A stretch of 64,000 nt of DNA from Cryptomeria japonica (GCF_030272615.1 NC_081414.1:3349501-3413500), one strand, 5' to 3'. Numbered from the stretch's first letter, positions 12,150-24,510 are shown. Made by a program: numbers and translations. Notes: generated from the letters alone by a model not told the origin.

Positions 12150-12950
12150 ATGCAATGTAAGATGGAGATAGAACAAACAAACTATTGAAGGAATTCTTTC
12201 TTGTATTAAATTTATGAGGAATCGAATATTGTTCTATTGGCTCAACAAGCGTAATCAAGTTTCTTCTATCCACCGTGCGAACTTGGAGCAAGGGCCCACT
12301 CCTTGGGAAGCATGATGAAGTTTTATTTTTTGCATTTGGTTTGCCTTTATTTTGGTTTGGTTTGGTTTTAGTACAACTTTGAATTATTTTAATACTGTTA
12401 TTCATCTTTGATAGTCGTGTCATTTAAATCTCAACATTTTAATTAAAGGTTGGTTTGACATTTCATTAGAGTCTTGATTTCAACATTTTAATTTGATGGT
12501 GTGTTTTTTTTCTTTGTTAATTAATTGCTATTGCTACTGTCATAGTTGCAGTTCCTATCGCTAGGAAGTGGCAGTTCTTGTCACAAGAATTGCTTTCGTT
12601 TGATATAGATTTGTTTTGTGTGTTGTGGCTGCATCCATCCCCACTTGACTCATTATCTTCATCTCTTGAGCAGATAACTACTATACCTTTCATCAGTCTA
12701 CGACCCCAAATTGATATCTTTAGGTACAAACTGAGGGAATCTGCATGAATCCAAATTGAGCTTAAACAAGAGTTAATCTAAACCACAATTTTACCATATA
12801 AGATGGATAGTGAAAGAGGGAGAGAGATATGACCCCTTGGGACACCACGTGACCCATCAGGACATCATATTGTCCTAAGGGGTTACATAGTGTCATAATG
12901 AGTCATGTTGTGTACTAGGATGTTAAAATGGGTCATGTCGTTTACTGTTA
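12150..12950. other. Stretch with no recognised gene
   Basis: No coding pattern is visible. Near 12,860-12,880 it carries 'gacatcatattgtcct', which recurs near 13,533 inside the GA-rich tract, so the GA-rich array appears to contain dispersed copies of a longer unit. Confidence 0.5.
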
Positions 12951-12954
12951 ATAT

Positions 12955-14430
12955 AGAGAATGATGGAGAGAGGGAGAGAGAGGAAGAGAGATGGAGAATG
13001 AGGGAGAGAGGGAGAGAGAGAGGGGAGAGAGAGAGGGAGAGAGAGGGGGAGAGAGAGGGAGAGAGATTGAGAAAGAGGAAGAGAGATAGAGAAAGAGGGA
13101 GAGAGGGCGAGAGAGAGGGGGGTGGAGGGAAGGAGAGTAAGATAGATAAAGAGGGAGAGAGGGATAGAGAAAGAGGTTGAGGATGAGATAGATAATGAGG
13201 GAGAGGAGATAGAGAATAAGGGAGATGAGACAGAGAACGAGGGAGAGGAGGAGATAAATAACAAGGGAAAGAGATAGAGAAAGAGGGAGAGGAGAAGATA
13301 AAGAAAGAGGGGAGAAGGAGATGAAGAATGAGGGAAAAAGGGAGATAGATAGAAAAAGAGGGAGGGAGAGAGAGGGAGAGATATTGAGATAGAGGGAGAA
13401 AGGGAGAGAGATAGAGAAAGAGGGAGATAGAGAAAGTGGGAGATAGAGAAAGTGGGAGATAGAGAGGGGTCTTATGGGGTCATAAGGGGCCTCACATATG
13501 TTGGAATACCATATGACCCCATATGACACCATTAAGACATCATATTGTCCTGAGAGGGAGAGGAGGAGATAGAGAATGAGGGAGAGGAGGAGGTAGAGAA
13601 TGAGGGGGAGAGGGAAAGAAACATAGAATGAGGGAGATAGAGAGAGTGAGGAAGAGAGATAGAGAACAAGGGAGAGAGGGAAAGAGATATAGAACGAGAG
13701 AGAGAGGGAGAGAGACATAGAACAAGGGAGAGAGGGAGAACAAGGAAGAGAGATAGAGAAAGAGGGAGAGGAGATAAAGAAGAGGGAGAGAAAGAGATAG
13801 AGAACGAGGGAGAGAGGGAGATAGACAGAGAAAGAGGGAGATAGAGAGAGGAAGAGAGAGAGAAAGGCAAAGAGAGGGAGATATAAAATGAGGGTAGATG
13901 GAGAGAGAGGGAGAGAGGGAGAGAGGGGGAGAGATAGAGAAAGAGGGAGAGAGGGAGAGAGAGAGAGAGAGTTAGAGTGGGGTGGAGGGAAGGAGAGTGA
14001 GACAAAGAAAGAGGGAGAAAGGGATAGAGAGAGAGGTAGAGGAGGAGATGGAGAAAAAGGGAGAGAAGGAGATAGAGAATGAGGGAGAGAGGGAGAGAGA
14101 TAAAGAGGGGGAGCGAGGAAGAGAGATAGAGAAAGAGGGAGAGGAGGAGATAGAGAAAGTGGGAGAGAAGGAGATACATAATGAGGGAGAAGAGAGAGAG
14201 AGATTGAGAAAGAGGGACAGAGAGAGAGAGATCTCCATGTGTGTGTGTGTGTCTCTCTCTCTCTTTATCAAATTCCCTTCCCCCTGTGTGTGTGTATCTC
14301 TCTCTATCAACCTCCCTTCCCCCTCTTTCTCCATCTCTTTCCTTCACTCTCCCTATCTCCCTCTTTCTCTATCTCTCTCCCTCTATCCCTCCCTCTCTCT
14401 CAACCTCCCTTCCCCCTCCTTCTCTATGGA
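12955..14430. repeat. 1.5-kb GA-rich (TC-rich) tract
   Basis: Higher-order repeats of GAGAGGGAGAGA and GAGATAGAGAAAGAGG units, with the strand bias flipping to TC-rich after about 14,240 (a short GTGTGTGT run marks the switch). An island of normal sequence at about 13,468-13,552 interrupts it. Long overlapping frames on both strands here are spurious. Confidence 0.93.
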
Positions 14431-14518
14431 GATATATGAATATATGTATGTGTACTTATATCAAAATATGTGTACTTATATGAACATATTCTAGGTTAAC
14501 ATATGTGAATTTTAATGA

Positions 14519-14655
14519 ACATAACCCATACACGTTATTATGGAAATAAAACCACGTACGGGTTATTATTACATTCAAAAGCCCGTACATGTTAGTATAT
14601 AGAGTAATAACACGTATGCGTTATTTGAATATTAAAAAATCGTACGCATTTTTCC
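14519..14655. repeat. Cluster 3 of the short inverted motif
   Basis: 'ataacccatacacgttatta' (about 14,521), 'cacgtacgggttattatt' (about 14,553), 'cccgtacatgtta' (about 14,581) and 'acacgtatgcgttatt' (about 14,609) match clusters 1 and 2. The end 'gcatttttccttg' resembles the 'atgcatttttttta' end of cluster 1. It may be one terminus of a 10-kb DNA transposon or a separate short element. Confidence 0.55.
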
Positions 14656-14874
14656 TTGTACTTAGCCTTGGATAACAAGGTTGAGGCTTGGGTTCCTTGT
14701 TTCCCTCTTTTTTACATGTTTTCTTCTTCTAATTTGGTTTCTCAACTTCATCATCATCTGGTTTACTCGTTATTGAGTGGGTTTTGTAAAATCGCACCAT
14801 AATTTCATCCATCTACTAAGCTTTCTAACCATATAACTTTTTAAAAATTTGAACAATGTTAACATATTAATCTT

Positions 14875-17725
14875 TGTTAGAGTATTAAGGTATTTACTTG
14901 ATTAATTAAACATTCTTTGTTTAATTATTTAAGTTCCCTTTATCTCCTTTACACTTAAGCTAACTTTAGGTGCATATAATTAATTATTTTAATTAATTAT
15001 TATGTGCAAACCTAGGTTTTCCATTTTTAGGGTTTCTTGACCTATTAAAGGTCGAGTTCTTTCTTTTCATTGTAAGAATCACATTACATATTTTTGTGAA
15101 TATTGAGCTCTCTCTTTTTGAGCATATTCTCTGTGTTTTGTATGTTCTTCAAATTTTGCTTCATTGCTTCTCCTTGTAACAGGTTATTCAGCTTGTAGAA
15201 GATCTTCAGGCTCCTATGGTGTTGTATTTTCTCAACTCCTATATGGTATCAGAGCAAAAGATCTGCAGCTACCTGTTCTTGTTTTGAGATTTTTGGCTTT
15301 GGAAGCAGATCTGGGGTTTTAGGAATTTTTTTGTGTACCTAGGGTTTGAGCTTTTTTTTCTGAGCACTTTGGGCCTAAACAGACCTCACCATTGTGCTCA
15401 AAAGGCTCGAAAACCCCTATGGTCATATAAAATTCGACCTATTTTGGTTCCTGAGCCTCTGGGTGATTTTTTTCTCAGATCTAGGTCGTACGACCCTAGC
15501 ACGCAGATCGAGAAAAAAAATTATTATTATTATTATTTTTGCCTTTTTACGGCATGCAGGCTGAAATTTGCTTTTAAAAAAATCTTTCAAAAAAGCGAAA
15601 AAAAAAAGAGAATTTTTTTTTTTTGGCAAAAAGTTTTTGGGGGCCCTCACGGTACGCAGGGTACCGTGGGGCCCCTGCCATGTTGCAGGCCCTGCGGGCG
15701 TTGGTACAGCGCCGTCGCCATCCATGCGCGCTCGACCCTGCCGTCGCCGGTTTCTCTACGGCCCCCGCCGGCAATTACACTTTGCCCCCAGCGGCCCTGC
15801 AGTCTCCGGCCTCTGCCGCCTTTGGTCCCCTATGCCGCCGCTTCCCAGCAGCCTGGCCTTCCGGTTGCATGCCTCTCCGCTCCGCCAGCCCTGCTCTCAC
15901 CGTCGGCCTCCCTATGGCCCCCGCCGTTGGAAACCTCCCTGCACCTCCGCCGCCGCCTGCCTGTGGCCCCAGCTCACCGCTCAACCTGCGGCCTCCGCCC
16001 TGGCCCCCGCCACTCAGTCCCCGACCGCCGCTCAGTTCCCGACCGCCCCTCCGGCTCCCCGGCCCTTTTTTCCGACCGGCCACCACTCCGCCACTATGCT
16101 GCCACCCGGTCGCCGCCCAGCCATCGGATCTCTGCCCGACCGCCACTGGTGCGCCACCCATTGGCCACCGGACCACCAACAAGCAACCAAACCCCCTTTT
16201 TTTTTGGCTTTTTTAGGGGGGGTTTGGTTTTTTGGCCCTATCTTGGGCATACGGAGTCATTTTTTTGAGAACGAATAGGCGTCGAAAAGCTGGTTCCGAG
16301 GCCGACCTCATGGTGTTGGTAATTTTTTCCAATTTTTCTGTTTGACTATGTTTTTTTATAGTCAAAGTGAGGTCTCTTTTTTGCACTCCGGGAGACGTAG
16401 AATGAGCATCCGACCTTCGTTTTTCAAAAACTTTATATTTTCGGAAAGCATGTTATTGTAATTTCTAGAAATATGAGTTTTTTTTCCATATTCTGCTCCA
16501 TGCATATTTTATTCAATTTTTTGCTTTTCATCACTCTGGTGGATATCGTGGTTGTTTCAGGTCCTGGGATCTCTTTTCTGAGTAGGGTGTCTCTGTTTTG
16601 ATTCTCGTTTCTATTTCCAGTCTTCTTATCATTGTAGCTTGTAATTATGCAAACGCACTGAGATAAAGTGCCATCATGCATTGTTTACTTGGAATCTTGC
16701 ATATATTGTGTCTTGTTGTACATGCACTATTGATCAAGTGCCATGAGGGGGTTGATGTTTGCCTTTGTTTGCCATCTTCCTTTGTCAAGTGAGTGTTCCT
16801 TCCACAACATTTGCCTCATGATGATGTGTCTCAGCACCTTTGATGTTCTTGGTTCTTCGTCATGCAGTTGTTTTTGGCTGTCCTTTTCAGTGTTCCTGTC
16901 CCTCTCCCACTTCCGCATTATGGGGAGGTTTATCTTGTTGGTTCTAATGCTTCCGTGGTTCGATTGATCAACTCTTCAGGCTTTGGTTTCTCATGCCATC
17001 TGTATCTTCGATTTCAGTTGTTTTGCCTTATTTGCCTCCTGATTCGAGTAGTGTCATTTGAGGGCACTCAGACAGATTATAGTCTTCTCTACCTGGTCAT
17101 GTTCTAGTTCAGTGGATGTTCTTCAGATCAGCAGTTATTCTTCGATAGAGTTTGCATGTTCTTCATGCTTCAGTGGTGTTCTTTTATCTCTTTTTGGAGA
17201 GGAGTTTTTTCCCACTGGGTTTTCTCCTTTGTCTCCGTTTCATAGAGATTTCATTGTATTTGGGTACCTGATCAGGCCTTGTTGCCGGGACCCATCTTTA
17301 TTGCTTTCAGTAGCTGTTCTAGGTTTTAGCTTCTCCCTAAGTCTAGCTTAAGGGGGGGTGTTAGAATATTCAGGTATTTACTTGATTAATTAAACATTCT
17401 TTGTTTAATTATTTAAGTTCCCTTTATCTCTTTTACACTTAAGCTAACTTTAGGTGCATATAATTAATTATTTTAATTAATTATTATGTGCAAACCTAGG
17501 TTTTCCCTTTTTAGGGTTTCTTGACCTATTAAAGGTTGAGTTCTTTCTTTTCGTTGTAAGAATCACATTACATATTTTTGTGAATATTGAGCTCTCTTTT
17601 TGAGCATATTCTCTGTGTTTTGTATGTTCTTCAGATTTTGCTTCATTGCTTCTCCTCGTAACAGGTTATTCGGCTTGCAGAAGATCTTCAGGCTCATGTG
17701 GTGTTGTATTTTCTCAACTCCTACA
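14875..17725 (+). mobile_element. Non-autonomous LTR element, both LTRs, TSD ATCTT
   Basis: The 5' LTR spans 14,875-15,243 (369 bp) and the 3' LTR 17,359-17,725 (367 bp). The TSD is ATCTT (14,870-14,874 and 17,726-17,730). The primer site 'tggtatcagagc' (15,244-15,255), complementary to initiator Met-tRNA, follows the 5' LTR directly. The polypurine tract 'aaggggggg' sits directly before the 3' LTR. The two LTRs differ at about 13 sites by eye (about 3.5%), so it is fairly young, probably several million years at slow plant rates. The 2.1-kb interior has no gag or pol, so mobility would have depended on another element, probably Copia, given the primer site. Structurally it looks whole. Confidence 0.93.
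15640..16200 (+). other. GC-rich proline-coding island inside the LTR element
   Basis: About 560 bp of strongly C/G-rich, CpG-bearing sequence in an otherwise AT-rich window, between homopolymer stretches at about 15.6 and 16.2 kb. All three forward frames and two reverse frames stay open for long spans because stops are rare in such composition. The proline/alanine-rich translations show no recognised domain. It could be a captured host fragment or a composition feature of this element family. Confidence 0.7.
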
Positions 17726-17730
17726 ATCTT

Positions 17731-18250
17731 GAATTTCTTTTCTAGTGTCTCCAGAGTTCTCAGAGATAGATGCGTACCATTTTTTTAATAACTTTTGATG
17801 TACTTATCCAAATTTGAAAAAAAATATATATTATTGTTCTACACTTCATTTTTTATGCTTAAATTTTTTGACTATTTTGGTGCAAGTTATGTGATGCGCA
17901 CAAATAGGTACCTGATTTTTTAGGATGCATTCACTTTGAAAAATCATAAAAAAAATACTCAACAAAAAATTATAAAAAAATACACAACTTCTAGTGCTCT
18001 CTCTTAACTCTATCTTTCTACCAGAGGGTTTTTTAAAATACTAAATGCAATTATAACTTTTTTGATGTGCATGTCAAACACTATGTTATGTTTTGCTGAA
18101 AAAAACAGGGACACTTTTGTGTGTGCTCAAGATTTGACCCACTTCCAATTTAAAAAACCCTTAGTAGTTTAGAAACTAGATTTAGAGTACTACAATCTTT
18201 ATTTTTTGGGTATCTTCAAATTTTGAGTGGACGAGTCTCAAATTGCTCCT
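17731..18250. other. Stretch with no recognised feature
   Basis: AT-rich sequence between the LTR element and the Gypsy remnant. It may be a decayed upstream part of the latter, but nothing can be assigned. Confidence 0.4.
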
Positions 18251-18369
18251 CCAAGTTCAGGTTTAGCTAATTTCAGAAAAAAGTTGTCCACTTAAACCCC
18301 CATTTTTCACCATCTTGGTGCACTTACCCTATCTCATGAGCTCAATTATTTTGTCTATCTAGACTCTAA

Positions 18370-18840
18370 TTTTTCAAGTCATGATAGTCGATGGAAAGCA
18401 ACTTTCTTGTGGCAATAGATACCATCACATGAAAATCTCAATGAGAAATTATCAATTAGATTTAGAAATTCTTTCTATTCCTATTAAGAGCGTGGATATA
18501 TTTTTGGCCGTACAATGGATTAAATAACTAGGAACAATACTTTCAATTTTCAAGACTTATTAATGGTTTCTACGACACATGGGAAAAATATGAATTTTTG
18601 GAATAAAATTACTACCAAGTGAAATCATTACCTATCATAGGATGGATAAATTACTCAAGAAAGGTTCTTATAATATATGGGTACAATTATGTTTTATAGA
18701 AGCACATAGTGTGATAACTCAAGATCAACCAAAATTTGAAGAGATTATTCAACACCATCAATAAGTATTTCAAGAATCTAAGATTGTTCCTCCGATTAAA
18801 GATCATATTCATGACATAGAATTAATACTGAGGTTTTTTT
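18370..18840 (+). mobile_element. Decayed Gypsy protease-RT linker fragment
   Basis: A fossil. The translation shows 'IPIKSVDIFLAVQWIK', matching the conserved end of plant Gypsy protease domains (usual form LPL..VDVVLGVQWL), and about 250 bp later 'VFQESKIVPPIKDHIHDIEL', the conserved lead-in to Gypsy reverse transcriptase (usual form VFQEP..LPP.RDHDH.I.L). No RT core follows. It is broken in many places and old. Confidence 0.65.
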
Positions 18841-20117
18841 ATTTTATTTATTTAAGACAAGTACTACCAGAGGGGGAATCTCCCTATATTGATAACAAAT
18901 AACATTTACATTGTGTCTGAGATGGTATTTATCCCATCCGCTAGTACATTAATTCACTCAGTTTGTTGAGCTAAAATGAGGTCACCATAAAAATTAACAC
19001 AGTTAGCAAACAAAGTCATGTTGCATTTTCCAAGACCTTACCTGAATATTTCCAAATCTTGTGTTGCTATTTATTTCTTCTTGATTATTTTCGCATAAAA
19101 AATACTAACAATATATCCACTTTTTGGATTTATATTTATAGTAAGAATGACATTGATTACTTTAAAAAAATGTTCTCTTTGACCACGAAGTGAGTGAATC
19201 TTGAGGTTCAATTTCTATAACTTGTTTCATGAGCAACATTTATAGAAAGCCTCCATTATCACACCATTGTGCTTGTGTCCACCTTGCAATATTGGGAACC
19301 AATGGTTTACTTGATGGTTTACCTGAGGCCATCTTCTTCGACTCTGAATAGCCTCCATAACTATTGTTATGTATTCTCATCCTCACATCACCACTTAATC
19401 CCAAAATGCTTCCTTCCTACCATTGCACTCTTTCTAATAATTTGTCTATTAGTTACAAGTTTTGTATGAAAAATTCACTATCAACCTCATTATCTAATGT
19501 ACGCAAAGGTAAAAGAATTTAGACTCGACAACCTATCAAAGCACCAATCACAAGACTCAACTAGCACAACCAAGGTAGGCAGTTAATAGTAATGATGAGG
19601 CTTCTCGAGAAGGAATAAAGTTGAGTACTACTTTAGTACTTCCATCAATAGGGACCATTGATACACTCTTGAAAACTCCAAACACAACTTCACACTGTCT
19701 ATCCTAAGTTCAATCCTTAATCATTATGTATCTTATTTAGCCAAAAAATATTTTTGCTTATCTATCTTACTTATCTCAAACAACCTAATTGTCTTTGCAC
19801 CCATTTCACATCCTTTGATCCCCTAATTTAAGTATCGAGGTAAGTCCTTTTGTTATTAATTTGGGCCTTTACTTACAAGCCACTATCATCACTCAACCAA
19901 TCTTATTTAGACTACTTTGATAATAAATTAGTATTAATTTTTCGTGCATCCACTCACTGTTCTTTTAATAATGTCTTTTTTAATAGTTATCATCTCATAT
20001 CATCCAATTATCAGACCACTAACAAGGACTTTGTGAATCTTGTGAGTGACCCACATGTCAAACACCAATTACCAAGTCTCTTCTAGTTTGCACTGAAAAA
20101 GACCTCTTTTTTTGCTG
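18841..20117. other. Stretch with no recognised feature
   Basis: No coding, LTR or RNA signal could be assigned. Short open frames near 19.3 and 19.9 kb look random. Confidence 0.5.
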
Positions 20118-22370
20118 ATTTTTTTTTTTTTTATTAAGAGCATTGGTTTTTGGAGTGAGCTCCCATTTATGTGACTTCTGTTGAAAATTTGTTAGGTTGT
20201 TCCTTCGATGTAATTATTTACAAACTTGACCATCTACTGATATTTGAGTCCACAATTATGTCTACATTTTGTGTAATGACATAATTTGCCAAGTTGTCAA
20301 CAACCATGTTGACCTCAAAAAATATATGAGATATGGTCAACTCCTATATAGCTTGAAAGATACCATTCCAAATTGACCCAATTGTTAAGCTTCCAATTTG
20401 TCCTACCTTGTCTAATTATGGCTTGAACACATAGTTGCAAATCACCTTCAATATCCACATTTTTTATATTTTTGAATTTACACAAACCTATCCCTAGAAC
20501 AAGTGCTTCCATTTAAGCTTAATTGTTAGTGGCACTGTTGACCTTTTTTAAAATGCCCACAAATATTTGCTACTGTTCTCTTATAATGCAACCTGCTCCA
20601 ACCAAGTTACAGTTTCCCTTTGTAGTGCCATCAAAGTTAAGTTTGAACATCCCTGGGATAGGAGTGACCCATTTGGCTTTAATCCTTTTCTGCCTTTTAC
20701 CCCTTATTTCCCCCTTTGGCCGTTCAAGATCCTATAACTCCTCATCCCATTTAGTAAAGACCTTTCTTGTTTTCACCCTACATTTTGTGTTTACTACTTC
20801 ACATATGCTTTCTTTTATTGTTCTAATTACTTTCTTGACTGGCTTGTACATATAGTTAAAGACTCCTTTGTTCCTTTCCTTCCAAATATACTAGACAAGA
20901 AGGGAAGGTAAGATAATCCATACATCCACCGATAGGGAATTTTATTTAATCCTAGGCCAACTTCTCGTGACCTCCACAATATATCCTTATCGAGGCCCAT
21001 AGAAACTTAGTGAAGATTGTACACAATCCCAACACATACATGTAAACAAACATTTGAGTAGAAGATAGTCTATTGTTTCACTATTGTTGCAAAAAGTGGG
21101 TACCTTGACAGATCGTAAATACAGATCGAGGCAAGTCTTTCAATTGTTAATATTCTTTTGTGGAATACTATCTAGAGGAAATCCCTAACTTTGGGCGAAA
21201 TTGAGGTATGCCACCACAAAACTGAAGGCCAATCCTTATCTTCTTGGATTGCATCTTGAATTTTATATCCAATTTTTACTGAGTATTCACCCTTTTTTTA
21301 GCCACATCATATTATCTCATTGTTTTGGTTGTTCAAGAGTATCTTTCTTTGAGATAATTTTGTTTGTAAAGTACATCTTGTATCATTAGGTATTGGAAGG
21401 GCCATCACATTGAGTCATTCATATCTTTCACCCACACCATTGGAAATCACAACAACATAGTTTGCTACCTTCGAACTAAACATTGTTAGTGTATTTTCGA
21501 CGTGGCCCACCACCCCTTCTAATTCCCAAGAGATTTATGACCATTCCAAAAATCAATTCAAAATTCTGCTTGTCTACCATCATTAATCTTCCATGCAAGG
21601 TGATTAGTGACATGACTCCTAATTTCCCACACAAATATCCATATTGTTGAGCCACCAATAGAGTTTCCAATCATTAAAATCTTGTTGGGCTATGTCCTGT
21701 CCTATACTTATTTAAAAAAAAAGTTGCACTAGAGCTGATGCGGCTCTATATATTTTCCATGAAATTTTAGCACCCAAGGATAGGATTTGGGCCTTCATGC
21801 ATCTTAGCCCAACACCACTTGCAAATTTTGGAGCACAAGCCTTTTCCCAATGAATTAGAGGTATTTCCCCCCTTCTTTTTACCTCTCCTAGAGAAATTTC
21901 TCGAGGAAGCTTTCCAAATTGGATTCTATCTTGTGTATGATTTGGTAGCATGATATGACATAAATGGAACAACACATAAAATAAATATAATTATTTTCAT
22001 CCTTCTTGCAAGAGAGAGCCAATTGCTCTTCTAGGCAATTGTTTTGCTTCTACAATTTTCCATGATCTCCTCCCAATGGCTTGATTTGCAAGTCCAATAA
22101 ATATTAGTGCATTGAGTTATTTGGCTAGGAGGGAGGAAATAAGGAAGCCAAGCAGATTGGCTATTCTTCTTTGTATTATCTTCTTAGTGTTGAAGAAAAA
22201 TATTTCTGACTTTTTCTTTGTTCATGGTTTGGTCCAATATTTTTGTGTATTCTTCCAAAGAATCCTTGATAAATTTGTCTACTTTATATTGGCTTCATCG
22301 AATAAGGTATCATTAGCAAACGAGGCATGAGTTATACGATTGACATTGTCGACCATTTTTATACCCGTTG
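20118..22370 (-). mobile_element. 5'-truncated LINE: RT, zinc-finger, RNase H
   Basis: A plant L1-type LINE on the minus strand. From right to left: the RT palm (about 22.35 kb), where the usual F/YADD motif reads 'ASFANDTLFDEANI', so the second catalytic Asp position is Asn; thumb-like 'MNKEKSEIFFFNT' (about 22.2 kb); 'IHWEKACAPKFASGVGLR' (about 21.8 kb), typical of the region after RT; a zf-RVT-like Cys/His region (about 21.1 kb); and RNase H with 'FKLNFDGTTKGN' (about 20.63 kb), 'VDIEGDLQLCVQ' (about 20.44 kb) and 'NMVVDNLANYVI' (about 20.28 kb). A run of T on the + strand near 20,120-20,138 is the poly(A) tail. ORF1 and the 5' half of RT are missing, and several stops and frameshifts are present. 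It is dead. Confidence 0.82.
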
Positions 22371-22379
22371 AGAAATAAG

Positions 22380-23335
22380 GCGAGGAAAACTTGCAATATT
22401 AACTTTCTTATAAACAAATCTGAAATTAACATGTGATTGCACCATTCAACATAAATATAAAATCAAATATATTAGAAGAGACACCAAATTTACGTGCATA
22501 AACCCTTTTGGGAATAAACTCCACCAAGGAACAAGGACAAGTATATTATTATTCTTCAAAAGATAGAACACCACAATAATACACTTCACTACACTTCTCT
22601 AAATGATCTAGAAACTACTTGGAAACACTGACCAACTGGTGAATAAACAAGTATCACTTGGCTCCAATTTATAGCCAAATGGGACAAGAAAAACTACTGT
22701 TGTTTTCCCAAAACAAGGAGCCAAAACCACTTGCAAAAAATCATGCCTTGGGGAATGAATATCCAATAGACATAATAAAATAATAAATAAAATTTTAAGC
22801 GACTCCTCATGGGCACCAAACCCAAACCCACTTAGTCTTACATATACTGAATGCTCTGTAGCTTGCAGTGACTATTCATATCTTCAAATGGACACCTTTT
22901 CTCCTCCCAAACTCGGTCTCCTTATGCACAACCCTTCATGTCTCATTATGGACATGTGAAGGAGTGTATTTTTTTATGCATTTTAATTTATATTTATCAC
23001 CTCTTCATGTTCACCTTTTGAAAATGCAATTACAAATAGCCATAAAGTACAAATATTTAATATTTTTTCTCACATATCATAGGGAATATTTTCCAAAGAA
23101 CATGAAGACATATGAATGACTTAGGATTTCAAGGTTAATATCATCTTATCCTAGCATTCTCTCACTTGAACTTGACATATACATTGCAATTACATCCAAG
23201 AGATACATAAAATAAAATCAAGTACAATGATCAAGGACCACGACCTTCGTGCACCAAGAGAACTTTTTCTTGGTCAATGGCTTCATAAGAGAATCTACAA
23301 CATCATCTAGAGTGTCATCTTTTTTTAATCAAGAT
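22380..23335 (-). mobile_element. 3' end of a Copia element with one LTR
   Basis: A fossil. At about 23.22-23.31 kb the minus strand reads 'VVDSLMKPLTKKKFSLVHEG', the Copia RNase H C-terminus (usual form VADMLTKPL...KF). A short gap and a purine-rich tract follow at about 23.15-23.17 kb, then a candidate LTR beginning TGCTAGGATAAG at about 23,153 and reading leftward to about 22.4 kb. The left border and TSD could not be fixed. The rest of the element is missing. Confidence 0.6.
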
Positions 23336-23391
23336 CTTACCATTATCAACCATTTCATGCACAAAGTAATACTACATAATAGAGGAAAGAC

Positions 23392-23575
23392 TACATAAAT
23401 TAAATAAATAAAATATTTATTTAATTTGGAAGAGTAGGTGGGATTAAATAAATAATAAGTATTTATTTAAATTATAAAAAATGCTTAGTCTATTAATTAA
23501 ATAAATCAATAGAAGACATTAGGATAAGTAATTAAATAAATAATAATTAGTTATTTAATTAAAGGACAAATTTAG
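23392..23575. repeat. AT-rich palindromic repeats (AAATAAATA/TATTTATTT)
   Basis: Several copies of 'taaataaataa' and its complement face each other, for example 'aataaaatatttatttaatt' at about 23,408. The structure resembles the upstream part of long LTRs, but no LTR ends were found. Confidence 0.6.
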
Positions 23576-23639
23576 GTGTCTACAAAGAGAATTTGACCTC
23601 ATCGTGCACATATCCCCATGAGGGGAGTCAACAAATTTC

Positions 23640-24510
23640 CCTATATTTGGAGGTTCTAAAATTATAAATTGAGATTTCCAGGATGACCCTCTAGACCTCG
23701 AGGATGACTTAGTTGAGGGGCCATCGTTACTAGGGTTCTTGGTTTTGTGAAATACGACTATAAACTAGCCTCATTTTTTTGTAGGAGGTGGGGACCTAAA
23801 GGTGGGTTGGGTGTTGGACTTAGATAGGGAGGTGCCAAGGGGTAATATTGAATCCCATGCTTAGAATATTGGAGTATATAACAAATATTTGACATATTTA
23901 AATAGAGAATGAGTTGAGTGTATCCCATCTATCTAATTTGGATGTCTACTGTCTCCTTTTGATCCTTGGAGAGATCAAATTCTACACAAACCCTCTTATG
24001 AGGTTGATCTAAGAGGAACTTGTCTAGTGTGGCACACATAATAGAGCCTAGAGAGGTAGCTATCTATGTTAAAAAATTCTAGCACAATAAGGGTAAACTA
24101 GGAAACTCCACCTAGACAAGGACAAATAGAGATTTCTCATTAAAGACAATGATATCTCTAGTCTAGGATGAGAAGACAATCAAGGAAAATTAGGCAAACT
24201 AGGGATCATGCTTGATGTGGCTTTAACATGCTTAGATTTAACAAAACAAAAAGGAAAAAACTTCGATAAGGTTTTCCATGGTATAAAGGTGAATGATTGA
24301 TGCCTTGGTGACTTAGTCTTTGAACATACTTTTAGTGGGATTCTTCCCACAAAATATCTTTTTAAAGTTGTCTAACCAATGACATGCATTATCAAATTTT
24401 GGAATGGAGAGAACCACATTTGGGGGTGTTTTGATAAGGAAATCTCATGGAACAAGTTGAAAACAAATATCCCAAGTCCGTTGACTTGCAATGCCATTTT
24501 GTCAAACATT
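23640..24510 (-). mobile_element. Decayed LINE ORF1-like (DUF4283/zinc-knuckle) fragment
   Basis: On the minus strand the peptides 'LGSIMCATLDKFLLDQPHKR' and 'VCVEFDLSKDQKETVDIQI' resemble the region of plant LINE ORF1 proteins that precedes the CCHC knuckle (usual form R.CVE.DL....V.I). The upstream part contains 'MALQVNGLGYLFSTCSMRF'. Reading frames are interrupted repeatedly. It may be the missing 5' part of a LINE like the one at 20.1-22.4 kb, but separation and state forbid joining them. Confidence 0.42.

Noticed and set aside
11943-12423. Frames ending in alternating Ile-Tyr
   Set aside because: Pure translation of the (AT)n microsatellite.
10794-14494. Long serine/leucine- or arginine/glutamate-rich open frames on both strands
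   Set aside because: They lie in GA/TC simple sequence, where stops are scarce by composition. They overlap each other in several frames and show no domain.
15333-16278. Up to 311-codon frames through the GC-rich island
   Set aside because: Five overlapping frames on both strands are open because of base composition. There is no domain and the region lies inside a non-autonomous LTR element.
16433-17351. Several 60-97 codon frames between the GC island and the 3' LTR
   Set aside because: They overlap on both strands and have no recognisable motif. The region is the interior of the LTR element.
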